Part shown: piece after piece, positions 17,704 to 27,220 of the stretch
Layout: the number at the start of each line of letters is the position of its first letter
Numbering within the stretch: the stretch's first letter is position 1
Assembly: GCA_012960035.1 (NCBI GenBank)
Contig: DUBZ01000013.1
Location: forward strand, 1-64,000
DNA from: Myxococcales bacterium
GTDB lineage: Bacteria; Myxococcota_A; UBA9160; UBA4427
DNA length: 64,000 nucleotides
Reading direction: 5' to 3'
Position numbers and translations under genes: made by a program
Notes under the pieces: model-generated
What the model was told of the DNA's origin: nothing
Seen by the model: only the letters and a program-made list of their open reading frames with translations
Databases searched by the model: none

Positions 17704-20457
17704 TTACGGTTGAACGAGCGCTTCGGTATAGGCGTCGAGAGTCACAATGCGGGTCGCCACACGCATGATGTCCTCTTGATCGACGGCTTCTACGCGCTCG
17801 GTGAACTGCTGACTGTGCAACGGGCCGAGGCCGTAGAGTCCATCGAGGGCCAGGTGTCCTGCGTGTCCCGAGTTCCGCTGCTGACCAATGACGTGGTTGC
17901 CCGTGAGGTTGCGCTTGGCGTGCTTCAACTCTTCAGCACCCGGCGGTTCGCTGAGTAACTTCGAAAGTTCTTCGAGCATGCCCGCGCGCGCCTCTTCGAC
18001 TTTTTCGGGGGCCGTTGCGATATAGACGACGAAGAAACCCGGCGCGTAGCCTTCGACGCTCATCGCACTCACGGTATAAGCGAGGCTCTTCTTGTCGCGC
18101 AGCTCGAGGAACAACCTGCCGCTTTGCCCCGCGAGCAATTGGGAGATGACGTCGAGGGTGTAGCGGTCGTCGTCGAGAATGCTGAGGCCGCGAAAGCCCA
18201 TCACGAGATGTGCCTGTGCCCGGTCTTTTTGCAATGAAGCCCGTCGGATCTCTTGGGGGATCGGATCTACGGTCGGGAGTTCGCCACCGAAGCTCTTGCC
18301 GGCCGGCAGCGCGCTTAGGCGGCGGGACAGGCCGGCCGCGATGGCGTCGGGGTCGACGTCTCCCGCGACGCCGATCGACAAGTTGTTCCCGACGATAAAG
18401 CGGTCCTGATGCGCGCGCAGATGTTCGAGGCTGAGATTCTTGATCGAGTCTCGTGTTCCGATCATTGGCAAGCGATAAGGATGCGCGTCGAAATGCGTGC
18501 GTGAGAAGAGGGCGAACGCCTGTTGGGAAAGTTGATCTTCCATTCGCTCGATCGTTGCGAGGGTTTCGCGTCTTTCCTTTTCGATCTCTTCGGGTGCGAG
18601 TGCGGGTTCGAGCATGATCTCGGCAAACAAGTCGAGGGAAGGTTCGAGTTGGTCGGTCGCAACGTCCAACGTGAGACCGAGACTGCTTCGTCCGCTAAAG
18701 CCATCGATCTCGGAGGCCATGTCTTCCATCGTGCGTGCAAGGTCGGCGGCCGAGCGTGATTCGGTTCCCCGGGTCCAAGCGGACGAGAGAAAATGCGAGA
18801 TGCCGGCGTTGTCGGGCGTCTGCGCGAGAAGCCCACCGAAAAACGCGGCGCGTACTGCCACCACCGGTATGTCGTGCCGAGGTTTGACGAAGAGCTGGGC
18901 GCCATTGTCGAGGGTGTAGCTGACGACTTCGTCAGCCTTCTTTGAGCGTGCCTTGGTCTTCTTGGTTTTGCGCGCAGCACCTTTGGCCTTGCCGTCCGTG
19001 CGCCGTGGCACCGTCGATTCTTGTTTCGAGATCTCGATGCCCGCATTGACTGCCGCCAGCACGGACTTTTCGGTGAGCGAGCCGTTCGCGCTTTCGGGCA
19101 GCAACACGCCTGCGGTGAGTTGTTCTGGCGCGAGATACTTCTGTGCGACACGTTGCAAGTCTTCCGGCGTCGCGCGTTTGAGTGTCTCGAAGTAGGTGTC
19201 TTCGCTGCGCCAATCTCCACCGATGACATGAAAATTGCCAAGCTTGCTCGCGAGCCCCGAAACGCTTTCGCGTTCAAAGTGCTCACTCGCCAAGAAGTTG
19301 GCGCGGGCACGTTCGAGTTCTTCATTGCTCACCGGACGCGAACGAATGCGTTCGACCTCACGCAGGCTCGCTGCGATGGCCGCATGGGCCTTGCTCTGCT
19401 CAACGTCCATATTGATCGAAAAGACACCGGGGTCGAGCGGGGTATAGGACGAGCTGTCAATGCGGTCGGCGAGTCCTTCGTCTTCGCGTATCCGTCGCAC
19501 CAGCCGACTCGATTCGCATTCGCCGAGGACGAAAGAAAGCAGGTCGAGGTAGGTGGCGTCTTCTTCGTGGAAGGCGGCGCTTGGCCAGGTGAGGTCGAGC
19601 TTGGTGCGTTCGAACTGGCGATGCAGAATTACACTGCGCATCGTTTTTTGTTTGGGCTCGCGCCGCCGTCCGCGTTGCTTCGTCCCCGCTTCCGCGTCCG
19701 CGAACTGCACTTTGATCTGCTTCGCGAGCTTTTTTGCATTGAAGTCGCCCGCGGCGACGATCACCATGTTGTCCGGGGTGTACCAGCTCTTCCAGAACGT
19801 CGTGACCTTCTTGCGGTTGAAGCTTGCAACACTTTCGGCGGGGCCCAAGATCGGCAGGCCGTAGCGATGCTTCTGGAAGTGCTCGCGAAACACAGCGTCA
19901 CTCAAAACGTGTCCGGGAGAGTCTTCGCCCCGGCGAATTTCTTCGAGCACCACTTCGATCTCGCGGTCGATCTCAACCGGATCGAATGTTGAGTTGCGAA
20001 CCGCGTCCACCAGCACGTCGAGCCCGGTGCCAAGTGCGTCGCTGGGAAGGGTTGCGTAATAGACCGTGACGTCGAAGGAGGTGTAGGCGTTGATGCGCCC
20101 GCCCGCGCCTTCGATTTCTCCGGCAACCTCGCCAACTCCGCGGCGGTCCGTGCCCTTGAAAAGCATGTGCTCGTGAAAGTGCGCGAGCCCAGCTTCGTTT
20201 GCGCGCTCGTCCGCGCTCCCGACTTTGGCCCAGATCTGCAAGTCGACGACCGGGGCAAAATGGCTTTCGCGCAACAGAAGCGTCAAGCCGTTGGGCAGGA
20301 CTTCGTGATGTACGCTCTGTTCAAGCGGAGTCAGCGCGGCTTTTGAGCGCTTTCTTCGGGGGCTGCGGGTCGTCGTCTGCACGGTGGATGTTGCACTAGA
20401 TCCAATAATCGAAGAGTGATTGCCAAACGTGCTGAACGGGCCCGAAAACATCGTCAT
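17704..20457 (-). CDS. M16-family zinc metallopeptidase, two fused subunits
   Basis: A protein of about 917 residues made of two M16 (pitrilysin/PqqL-like) units in tandem. The first carries the inverted zinc motif HFHEH at residues 93-97 with the downstream Glu in EIEVVLEEI. The second has no HxxEH (HFLSSAW at that place) but keeps the SLAYTVSA segment of the inactive partner. A Lys/Arg/Ala-rich linker near residues 485-505 joins them. No signal peptide is convincing and the start is uncertain: ATG 20457 has no ribosome site and GTG 20382 is possible. Divergent from hemW. Confidence 0.88.
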   Translation of the reverse strand: MTMFSGPFSTFGNHSSIIGSSATSTVQTTTRSPRRKRSKAALTPLEQSVHHEVLPNGLTLLLRESHFAPVVDLQIWAKVGSADERANEAGLAHFHEHMLFKGTDRRGVGEVAGEIEGAGGRINAYTSFDVTVYYATLPSDALGTGLDVLVDAVRNSTFDPVEIDREIEVVLEEIRRGEDSPGHVLSDAVFREHFQKHRYGLPILGPAESVASFNRKKVTTFWKSWYTPDNMVIVAAGDFNAKKLAKQIKVQFADAEAGTKQRGRRREPKQKTMRSVILHRQFERTKLDLTWPSAAFHEEDATYLDLLSFVLGECESSRLVRRIREDEGLADRIDSSSYTPLDPGVFSINMDVEQSKAHAAIAASLREVERIRSRPVSNEELERARANFLASEHFERESVSGLASKLGNFHVIGGDWRSEDTYFETLKRATPEDLQRVAQKYLAPEQLTAGVLLPESANGSLTEKSVLAAVNAGIEISKQESTVPRRTDGKAKGAARKTKKTKARSKKADEVVSYTLDNGAQLFVKPRHDIPVVAVRAAFFGGLLAQTPDNAGISHFLSSAWTRGTESRSAADLARTMEDMASEIDGFSGRSSLGLTLDVATDQLEPSLDLFAEIMLEPALAPEEIEKERRETLATIERMEDQLSQQAFALFSRTHFDAHPYRLPMIGTRDSIKNLSLEHLRAHQDRFIVGNNLSIGVAGDVDPDAIAAGLSRRLSALPAGKSFGGELPTVDPIPQEIRRASLQKDRAQAHLVMGFRGLSILDDDRYTLDVISQLLAGQSGRLFLELRDKKSLAYTVSAMSVEGYAPGFFVVYIATAPEKVEEARAGMLEELSKLLSEPPGAEELKHAKRNLTGNHVIGQQRNSGHAGHLALDGLYGLGPLHSQQFTERVEAVDQEDIMRVATRIVTLDAYTEALVQP

Positions 20458-20568
20458 AGGGGCCGAACGTAACCAACGGGTGGGACGGATGCCTGCTTCT
20501 TTTACGGGTGACCCGGTGTGGCACCGGGCAACGAAACGATCGTTTGAAACAAAAGGTGCGGAAACCGC

Positions 20569-21801
20569 GTGACCTCTTCCGACTCGCAGACGCAAAAAAT
20601 TCGTAAAATCCCTTCGGGCGCAACCGACGCCGACCACGGTGTTGGCGTCTACGTCCATATCCCATTTTGCGAGCGCGTTTGTCCGTATTGCGATTTCGCG
20701 GTGGTCGCGGCGCGGCAGATCGATCCTGGGGTTGAGGAGCGGTATGTCGACGCGCTGCTTCGCGAGCTCGAAACGCGAAGGCACGTCTTTGCGGACCGGC
20801 AGCTTGCGACGGTGTACTTCGGGGGCGGGACGCCGTCTTTATTTAGCCCAGACTCATTGGGTCGAATCGTCGCCGCCGCGCGCGCTGCCTTTGCGAGCGG
20901 GGCTGAGCCTGGCGAAGTGACCCTGGAGATGAACCCCAGTACGACCGAGCGCGCTCGGCTCGCCGCTTTTCGTTCGGTCGGGATCAACCGGCTTTCGATG
21001 GGGATCCAGAGCTTCGACGACACCACCCTCAAAAAACTTGGGCGTGCCCACAAGGCTCACGAGAGTCACGCAATGATCGAAGCCGCTCGTTCGGCGGGTT
21101 TCGAAAACCTCTCCCTCGACCTCATTCTTGCTTGCCCCGGGCAGACCTTTGCGAGTTTTGAACGGGACCTCGACGCTGCGCTCGCGCATTCCCCGGAACA
21201 TCTTTCCGTCTACGAACTCACGATCGAAAGTGGGACTCCCTTTGCGCTTGCAAATGAACGCGGCCAACTCGACCGTCCCGACGAGGACCTAGCCTCAGAA
21301 ATGCTCGAACACACCGTTCTGTCTGGTGCTGCGGCAGGTGTCGAACGCTACGAAGTCTCAAACTTTGCGAAGCCCGGTTTCGAATCGGTCCATAACCGCC
21401 GCTACTGGGCGCGTAGCCCGGTGTTGGGCCTCGGCATGGGAGCGTGGTCGGCAGAAGTGCGCGGCGGCGACATGCCATACGGGGGTCGCCTCATGAATCC
21501 GCGCGATCTGCTCAGCTATCTCGCCGCAATCGAGGAAGAGGAGAGCGACTTCCGTGTGATCGACTGCCTAAACGAAGAACAGGCACGAGGTGAGGCCGTA
21601 TTTCTCGGTCTTCGTACCCGAAAAGGACTCAACGCTCGGGCGTTCGAAACGGAGTTTGGCAGCCCACCTCGAACGTTCTATGCGGAGCAGATCGAGCGCC
21701 TCATGGCCCAGGGGCTCATGACCGAAACGAATGACGGAGGCCTGTGTCTGACGGATCGAGGCGTGCTCCTGTCCGACACCGTCTTCACTGATTTTGTATG
21801 A
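20569..21801 (+). CDS. hemW: Radical SAM haem chaperone HemW
   Basis: A 410-residue HemN-like radical SAM protein. YVHIPFCERVCPYCDF carries the CxxxCxxC cluster site, followed by YFGGGTPSLF, EMNPSTTE and RLSMGIQSFDD as in HemW. The C-terminal extension that makes HemN a coproporphyrinogen oxidase is absent, and the length fits HemW, which delivers haem. The start is GTG 20569. It lies immediately upstream of hrcA, a frequent arrangement. The haem synthesis operon is at the far end of the window. Confidence 0.9.
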   Translation: MTSSDSQTQKIRKIPSGATDADHGVGVYVHIPFCERVCPYCDFAVVAARQIDPGVEERYVDALLRELETRRHVFADRQLATVYFGGGTPSLFSPDSLGRIVAAARAAFASGAEPGEVTLEMNPSTTERARLAAFRSVGINRLSMGIQSFDDTTLKKLGRAHKAHESHAMIEAARSAGFENLSLDLILACPGQTFASFERDLDAALAHSPEHLSVYELTIESGTPFALANERGQLDRPDEDLASEMLEHTVLSGAAAGVERYEVSNFAKPGFESVHNRRYWARSPVLGLGMGAWSAEVRGGDMPYGGRLMNPRDLLSYLAAIEEEESDFRVIDCLNEEQARGEAVFLGLRTRKGLNARAFETEFGSPPRTFYAEQIERLMAQGLMTETNDGGLCLTDRGVLLSDTVFTDFV

Positions 21802-21812
21802 TCGCGTCATCG

Positions 21813-21845
21813 CTAGACCGGCTGCTCGGATTTGAGTCGGCCTAG
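21813..21845. repeat. Imperfect inverted repeat upstream of hrcA
   Basis: Arms CTAGACCG and CGGCCTAG, one wobble mismatch, 17 bases apart, ending 42 bases before the hrcA start. It does not match the CIRCE consensus normally bound by HrcA. Confidence 0.3.
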
Positions 21846-21886
21846 ACGGGGCAACTAAGGCCGCAGGTCAATCAAGGGATACAGAC

Positions 21887-22984
21887 GTGTCCGAAGATCT
21901 GAATACATTGAGTTCCAACCTGCTCGGAGATCGCCAGGCGCGGGTTCTTCGTGCTGTCGTCGCCGCTTATGTTGGCGGTGCGGCGCCGGTGGGTTCCTCG
22001 ACAATTTCAAACTTGTTGGCCACACCACTTTCGAGCGCGAGCATTCGCAACACCATGAGCGAGCTCGCGGCATTTGGGTTGATCGAAAAGCCGCACTCGT
22101 CTGCCGGCCGAATTCCCACCGAAATGGGACTCCGGTTGTTCGTGGACCATCTGCTCCAGCCCAGGGAAGTTGCAGCGGAGCAACGTCGCCAACTGCACCA
22201 CAGCTTTGGCAACACCGACATCGACGGTGCCATGCATGCGGTGTCCCAGTTTCTGTCCGACAACACGCGTCAACTTGGGTTTGTTCTGATGCCCAGGCTC
22301 GAACGCGTGCGGTTGCAGCACATCTCTTTTATTCGACTTTCAACGGAACGTTTGCTCGTTGTCCTCGTTACCCGGTCTGGTCGCACATTTCACCGCGAAA
22401 TGGACGACCGGGAGAGCGGGGCACAGCTCGAACTCGACCGCATTGCAACGCTTTTGAATCAGCGAATTGCGGGGCGAACACTTACTGAAGTGCGTGAGGC
22501 GATGGCCGAAGAAGCGCTTGGCTTGCGCAACCAAGCTGGGAGCCTGCTCGCAAGAGCGGTGAATCTCGGCCAGCGCGGGCTCGAACTGGCCGGCGACGTA
22601 GCAGAACCCATGGATCTTGTGGTTGCAACTCGACTCGCACTGCTCGATCAACCTGAATTCAACGACACCGAACGCTTGCGCGATTTATTCGCCGCGATGG
22701 AAGACAACGAGAGGCTCATGTCGCTGATGGGTGGGTTGCTTGAAAGTGATCGGCCGAGTGTCGCGATCGGCGACGAACTCGAGGCACCGGGGTTGCGGCA
22801 TTGTGCCCTAGTCTCTGCGCCGTATCGGGCCCATGATGTCGATATCGGTGCGCAGGGCCTTGTAGGTGTCATCGGTCCGAGTCGGATGGATTACCCACGT
22901 ATTATTCCGTTGGTGAGTTATTGCTCTCAACTGGTGGCCGAAAAATTCAATGAGAACGCGACTAACGAAGAGATGAACCGTTGA
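21887..22984 (+). CDS. hrcA: Heat-inducible transcription repressor HrcA
   Basis: A 365-residue HrcA with the N-terminal winged-helix domain (AYVGGAAPVGSSTISN, SSASIRNTMSELAAFGLI, HSSAGRIPTEMGLR) and the C-terminal GAF-like domain (RLQHISFIRLSTERLLVVLVT). It represses chaperone operons and needs GroEL to stay active. The start is GTG 21887 with AAGGGA upstream. It is the first gene of hrcA-grpE-dnaK-dnaJ. No canonical CIRCE element was found by eye upstream of this operon or of groES. Confidence 0.95.
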   Translation: MSEDLNTLSSNLLGDRQARVLRAVVAAYVGGAAPVGSSTISNLLATPLSSASIRNTMSELAAFGLIEKPHSSAGRIPTEMGLRLFVDHLLQPREVAAEQRRQLHHSFGNTDIDGAMHAVSQFLSDNTRQLGFVLMPRLERVRLQHISFIRLSTERLLVVLVTRSGRTFHREMDDRESGAQLELDRIATLLNQRIAGRTLTEVREAMAEEALGLRNQAGSLLARAVNLGQRGLELAGDVAEPMDLVVATRLALLDQPEFNDTERLRDLFAAMEDNERLMSLMGGLLESDRPSVAIGDELEAPGLRHCALVSAPYRAHDVDIGAQGLVGVIGPSRMDYPRIIPLVSYCSQLVAEKFNENATNEEMNR

Positions 22985-23742
22985 TTGAGATTGAGAACGA
23001 CGAAGCAAAAGATTCAGAAACGATCGGCACCGAAGAAGAAGGCCTCGAAAGCATCCAGGCGGGCGACGAGCTCGAAGCCGCGTTACGCGAAGCCGAGGAG
23101 GCGGTAGACCAACGCGCTGCCGACCGTGCTGCAGGCCCGATTGATGCCGAGGATGGAAACAGCGCCGACAAAATGACGATTGAGCTGCTTTCTCAGGAAT
23201 TGCAGAGCCTGAAAGCCGATTACGACACGGCACTTGCCGCGAAAGTCGAGGAAGACGACAAGCTGCTTCGCCTGACAGCAGAATTCGAGAACTTCCGGCG
23301 CCGCACCCTCAAAGAGAAGCAGGACACCTTCAAGTACGGCCACCAGAATCTCGTCAAGGATCTCCTGGCTACGGTCGATAACTTGGAACGAGCCGTCGTG
23401 CACGTTGAGGGAAATAAGGACGGGGACTTCCAGAGTTTGTTGCAGGGCGTTGAGCTTGTGCAGCGAGAGCTTTTGGGTGTTTTGACCAAGCACGGCGTTG
23501 AAAATATCGAGGCGGAAGGGCAACTATTCGATCCGAACGTGCATGAGGCCATGGCACAAATTCCCAGTCCCGACCATCCCGAAAACACAGTGATTGAAGT
23601 ACTACAAACGGGTTACATGCTGCGCGATCGCATGCTTCGCCCAGCCAGAGTGGTGTTTTCCAAAGCCGCAGACGAAGGCACGGAGCAGCAAGGCAGTACA
23701 GAAGTTGAGCAAGGTGAGACTCCCGGAGACGGCGAGTCGTAG
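22981..23742 (+). CDS. grpE: Nucleotide exchange factor GrpE
   Basis: A 253-residue GrpE. An acidic, disordered N-terminal region of about 65 residues precedes a long coiled coil (LRLTAEFENFRRRTLKEKQD) and the C-terminal beta domain (NVHEAMAQIPSPDHPENTV, GYMLRDRMLRPARVVF). It releases ADP from DnaK. The start is TTG 22981, overlapping the hrcA stop as TTGA, so translation is coupled to that of the repressor. Confidence 0.95.
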   Translation: MIEIENDEAKDSETIGTEEEGLESIQAGDELEAALREAEEAVDQRAADRAAGPIDAEDGNSADKMTIELLSQELQSLKADYDTALAAKVEEDDKLLRLTAEFENFRRRTLKEKQDTFKYGHQNLVKDLLATVDNLERAVVHVEGNKDGDFQSLLQGVELVQRELLGVLTKHGVENIEAEGQLFDPNVHEAMAQIPSPDHPENTVIEVLQTGYMLRDRMLRPARVVFSKAADEGTEQQGSTEVEQGETPGDGES

Positions 23743-23789
23743 CGTTTGGGGCGAGTCAACACTTCCCCGAGCCATAAGGGGAGTCGTTG

Positions 23790-25679
23790 ATGGGCAAGGT
23801 CATCGGGATCGATCTCGGTACCACCAACTCGTGTGTTTCAGTGATGGTTGGGGGTACGGTTGAAGTCATCGCCAACGCCGAGGGCTCTCGTACAACGCCT
23901 TCGATGGTCGCCTACACGGGCGCGGGTGAAAAGCTCGTCGGTCAGATCGCCAAGCGTCAAGCCGTGACCAACCCCGAACGAACCATTTTCGCCTGCAAGC
24001 GCTTGATCGGACGCACGATGACGTGCCCCGAAGTCGAGAGCTTCGCAAAGGTGGCGCCGTTTCCGATCGTCGCGGCTGAGAACGATGACGCGTGGGTCGA
24101 CGTTGCCGACAGCCATCGATCACCCCAAGAGATATCGGCGTTGATTCTCGCCAAGATGAAAGACACCGCGTCTGAATACATCGGCGAACCCGTGACCGAC
24201 GCTGTTGTGACCGTTCCGGCGTACTTCAACGACGCGCAGCGCCAGGCAACGAAAGAAGCCGGCACCATCGCGGGGCTCAACGTTCAGCGCATCATCAACG
24301 AGCCCACCGCGGCGGCACTCGCTTACGGGTTGAAGGACGACGACAACAAGAAGATCGTGGTGTTCGACCTCGGCGGCGGCACCTTCGATGTCTCGGTTCT
24401 CGAAATTGGTGACGGCGTATTCGAAGTGAAGAGCACCCACGGCGACACGTTCCTCGGCGGTGAGGACTTCGACAATCAGATCGTCGGTCACTTGGCGAAG
24501 CTCTTCGAAGACGAAAACGGCATCGACCTTTCGAATGATTCGATGGCGCTCCAGAGACTCAAAGAAGCTGCGGAGCGTGCCAAGCACGAACTTTCGTCCG
24601 CGGAAGAGACGGACATCAACTTGCCCTTCATCAGCGCAACGGATGACGGGCCGAAGCATCTCGCGCTGTCGCTTTCGCGCGCGTCCCTCGAAGAATTGAT
24701 TTCTGAGTTCATTGACCGTCTCGAGGCTCCTTGCGTGACGGCACTCGAAGATGCGGGATTCACGACGGCCGACATCGACGACGTGATCCTGGTTGGCGGC
24801 ATGACGCGCATGCCGCGGGTACAGGCGAAGGTTGAAGAAATTTTTGGTCGCGCGCCGAACAAGACCGTGAACCCTGACGAAGTCGTTGCGGTTGGCGCCG
24901 CGATTCAAGGTGCGGTGCTCAACGGCGAAGTCGAAGACGTGTTGCTCCTTGATGTCACGCCTCTTTCGTTAGGTGTCGAAACCCAGGGCGGCGTCTCCAC
25001 CAAGATCATCGAGAAAAATACAACGATCCCGACGACGAAGAGCCAGGTCTTCTCGACCACCGAAGACAACCAGGACGTCGTACGGATTCACGTGCTCCAG
25101 GGCGAGCGCGACATGGCGTCAGACAACATGAGCCTCGGCCGATTCGAGTTGCTCGGGATTCCACCGGTACCCCGCGGTGTTCCGCAGATTGAAGTGACCT
25201 TCGCGATCGACACCGATGGTGTGACGAGCGTGGGGGCAAAGGATCTCGGTACGGGCAAGTCACAGGGCATCCGCGTCATGGCCCAGAGTGGCTTGAGCGA
25301 AGAGCAGGTTAAGGCCCTCGTGTCTGAGGCGGAAGAACATGCGGACGACGATCGCAATCGTCGTGGCCTGATCGAGCTCAAGAACAAGGCGACGGGTCTT
25401 GTGTACTCGACTGAGCGCACCCTCGACGAATTCGGTGCCGACATCACTTCCGACGACTCCGAGGCCGTTCGCAAAGCGGTTGAGAACACGTCCGAGCTGA
25501 TTGCGTCGGGTGACTACGAAGTCCTCAAGGAGTCCGTCGAGGCGCTCTCGATCCTTTCATACGGCATGACCGAAAAGCTCTACGCCGCGTTGGGTGGAGA
25601 CGACGATGGCTCCCCCCCGCCCGCCGCCGCGATCGAGATCACGGATGAGGAAATCGAGTCCGAGGACGACGCCGAATAA
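23790..25679 (+). CDS. dnaK: Chaperone DnaK (Hsp70)
   Basis: A 629-residue Hsp70. The actin-like ATPase domain shows [46 protein letters not shown] and VGGMTRMP. The substrate domain contains [14 protein letters not shown] and the peptide-pocket region. The C-terminal tail is acidic ([13 protein letters not shown]) rather than the common EEVD-like or DAEFEE ending. AAGGGGAG precedes ATG 23790. Third gene of the hrcA operon. Confidence 0.97.
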   Translation: MGKVIGIDLGTTNSCVSVMVGGTVEVIANAEGSRTTPSMVAYTGAGEKLVGQIAKRQAVTNPERTIFACKRLIGRTMTCPEVESFAKVAPFPIVAAENDDAWVDVADSHRSPQEISALILAKMKDTASEYIGEPVTDAVVTVPAYFNDAQRQATKEAGTIAGLNVQRIINEPTAAALAYGLKDDDNKKIVVFDLGGGTFDVSVLEIGDGVFEVKSTHGDTFLGGEDFDNQIVGHLAKLFEDENGIDLSNDSMALQRLKEAAERAKHELSSAEETDINLPFISATDDGPKHLALSLSRASLEELISEFIDRLEAPCVTALEDAGFTTADIDDVILVGGMTRMPRVQAKVEEIFGRAPNKTVNPDEVVAVGAAIQGAVLNGEVEDVLLLDVTPLSLGVETQGGVSTKIIEKNTTIPTTKSQVFSTTEDNQDVVRIHVLQGERDMASDNMSLGRFELLGIPPVPRGVPQIEVTFAIDTDGVTSVGAKDLGTGKSQGIRVMAQSGLSEEQVKALVSEAEEHADDDRNRRGLIELKNKATGLVYSTERTLDEFGADITSDDSEAVRKAVENTSELIASGDYEVLKESVEALSILSYGMTEKLYAALGGDDDGSPPPAAAIEITDEEIESEDDAE

Positions 25680-25822
25680 TCGGCCGAAAGCTCAGGTTCC
25701 TCCGGCAGTCGCCTTGCGCGATCAGTCCATGTGTCTAGAGTCCGACGCCGTGTCCCGCCGCTTGGTGGATGTGCACATGCAACTATTTTTCTGAAATGAT
25801 TCCGAAGGCTTAGGGCGACGTT

Positions 25823-26953
25823 GTGAGCAAGCGCGACTACTACGAAATACTCGGGGTGGACCGACAGGTCTCCGAGGGCGACCTGAAAAAGTCCTATCGC
25901 AAGCTCGCGATGGAATTTCACCCGGACCGAAATCCGGGTGACTCCGTGGCCGAGGACAAGTTCAAGGTACTTTCTGAAGCCTACGCGGTGCTCTCGGACG
26001 CTCAGAAGCGCCAGGCCTACGACCAGTACGGGCACGCCGGCGTTTCGGGTGCGGGAGGCGCCCAAGACTTCGGCGATCTCGGTGGCTTCGCGGACATCTT
26101 CGGTGATCTATTCGGAGACATGTTCGGCGGGAGCCGCGGCGGTCGAGGTCGTGGACAGCGTGGTGCCGATCTTCGTTACAACCTCGAAATCGATCTCGAC
26201 GATGTCCTGAACGGTACGAAGCCCAGTCTCGACATCCCCAAAACGAAAGCGTGCGACACATGCGAGGGGTCGGGCGCGCGTCCCGGGACGAGCAGGAAGC
26301 GTTGCGGACGCTGTGAGGGTCGGGGTCAGCTCGCCTTCCAGCAGGGCTTCTTTCGTGTGAACCGTCCGTGCGACGCTTGCCACGGTGCGGGCGAAGTCAT
26401 CGAAGAACATTGTCGCGACTGCCGAGGGGCGGGTCGCGTCGAAACCGTGCAGTCGATTCAGGTCTCGGTCCCACCCGGCGTCGAGGAAGGCTCGCGCTTG
26501 CGGCTAACGGGAGAAGGCGAGGCAGGGCTCTCGGGCGGAGGCCCAGGCGACCTCTATGTCGTGCTCAGCATCAAGGCTCATCCACTGTTCGAACGCGAGG
26601 GCACCGACCTTCACTGCGAAATCCCGGTTCCTTTTGTCACCGCGGCGCTCGGTGGTGAAATTGAAGTTCCGACCCTCGAAGGGAAGGTCAAAACCAGCAT
26701 TCCCGAGGGCACGCAATCGGGAAAAATGTTGCGATTGCGCGGCAAGGGGCTCCCACCCCTCGAACCCCGTCTATCCACAGAGCAGCTCAAGAAGATGCGC
26801 GGCAATTTTTACGCTCGCATCTTTGTCGAAGTTCCCTCCAAGCTCAATGAGCGCCAGCGTGCATTGCTAGAGCAGTTTGCAGCCGAAAGTGGAACTGAGG
26901 TGTCGCCCGCGACATCGGGTTTCCTGGACCGATTGAAGGACTTCTTCGATTGA
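25823..26953 (+). CDS. dnaJ: Co-chaperone DnaJ (Hsp40)
   Basis: A 376-residue type-I Hsp40. The J domain has YYEILGV and HPDRNPGD. A Gly/Phe-rich linker (residues about 75-115) leads to the zinc region with four repeats: CDTCEGSG, CGRCEGRG, CDACHGAG and CRDCRGAG. The two C-terminal substrate-binding domains follow. GTG 25823 is the start. A 143-base gap separates it from dnaK, longer than the other spacings in the operon, so it may have extra expression control. Confidence 0.96.
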   Translation: MSKRDYYEILGVDRQVSEGDLKKSYRKLAMEFHPDRNPGDSVAEDKFKVLSEAYAVLSDAQKRQAYDQYGHAGVSGAGGAQDFGDLGGFADIFGDLFGDMFGGSRGGRGRGQRGADLRYNLEIDLDDVLNGTKPSLDIPKTKACDTCEGSGARPGTSRKRCGRCEGRGQLAFQQGFFRVNRPCDACHGAGEVIEEHCRDCRGAGRVETVQSIQVSVPPGVEEGSRLRLTGEGEAGLSGGGPGDLYVVLSIKAHPLFEREGTDLHCEIPVPFVTAALGGEIEVPTLEGKVKTSIPEGTQSGKMLRLRGKGLPPLEPRLSTEQLKKMRGNFYARIFVEVPSKLNERQRALLEQFAAESGTEVSPATSGFLDRLKDFFD

Positions 26954-27220
26954 TTTGTCGCTTTCCGCGACATTGAGCCCAGTTTTCGCCGCGCGTTGGC
27001 AGCAAGTAGTGTCGGCCACTGCACGATGCTGCCCAGCTTCGGTTTTCCCCACACTGTGCGACGCCCCTGAACTACACCCCTGAAAACAGCCGCGGCGATT
27101 TTGTAAAACTCGACCCATTCGGACCATTGCCGCCGGCGGTCGCGAATGCGACGGTTCGCCCGAGGCAACGCCTCTAATCACCTTTCGCGAACATTGATGC
27201 CAAGTGGGGAAACCAGCGCC

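Noticed and set aside
24120..24908. Frame of about 260 codons opposite dnaK
   Set aside because: Antisense to DnaK with no ribosome site or recognisable domain.
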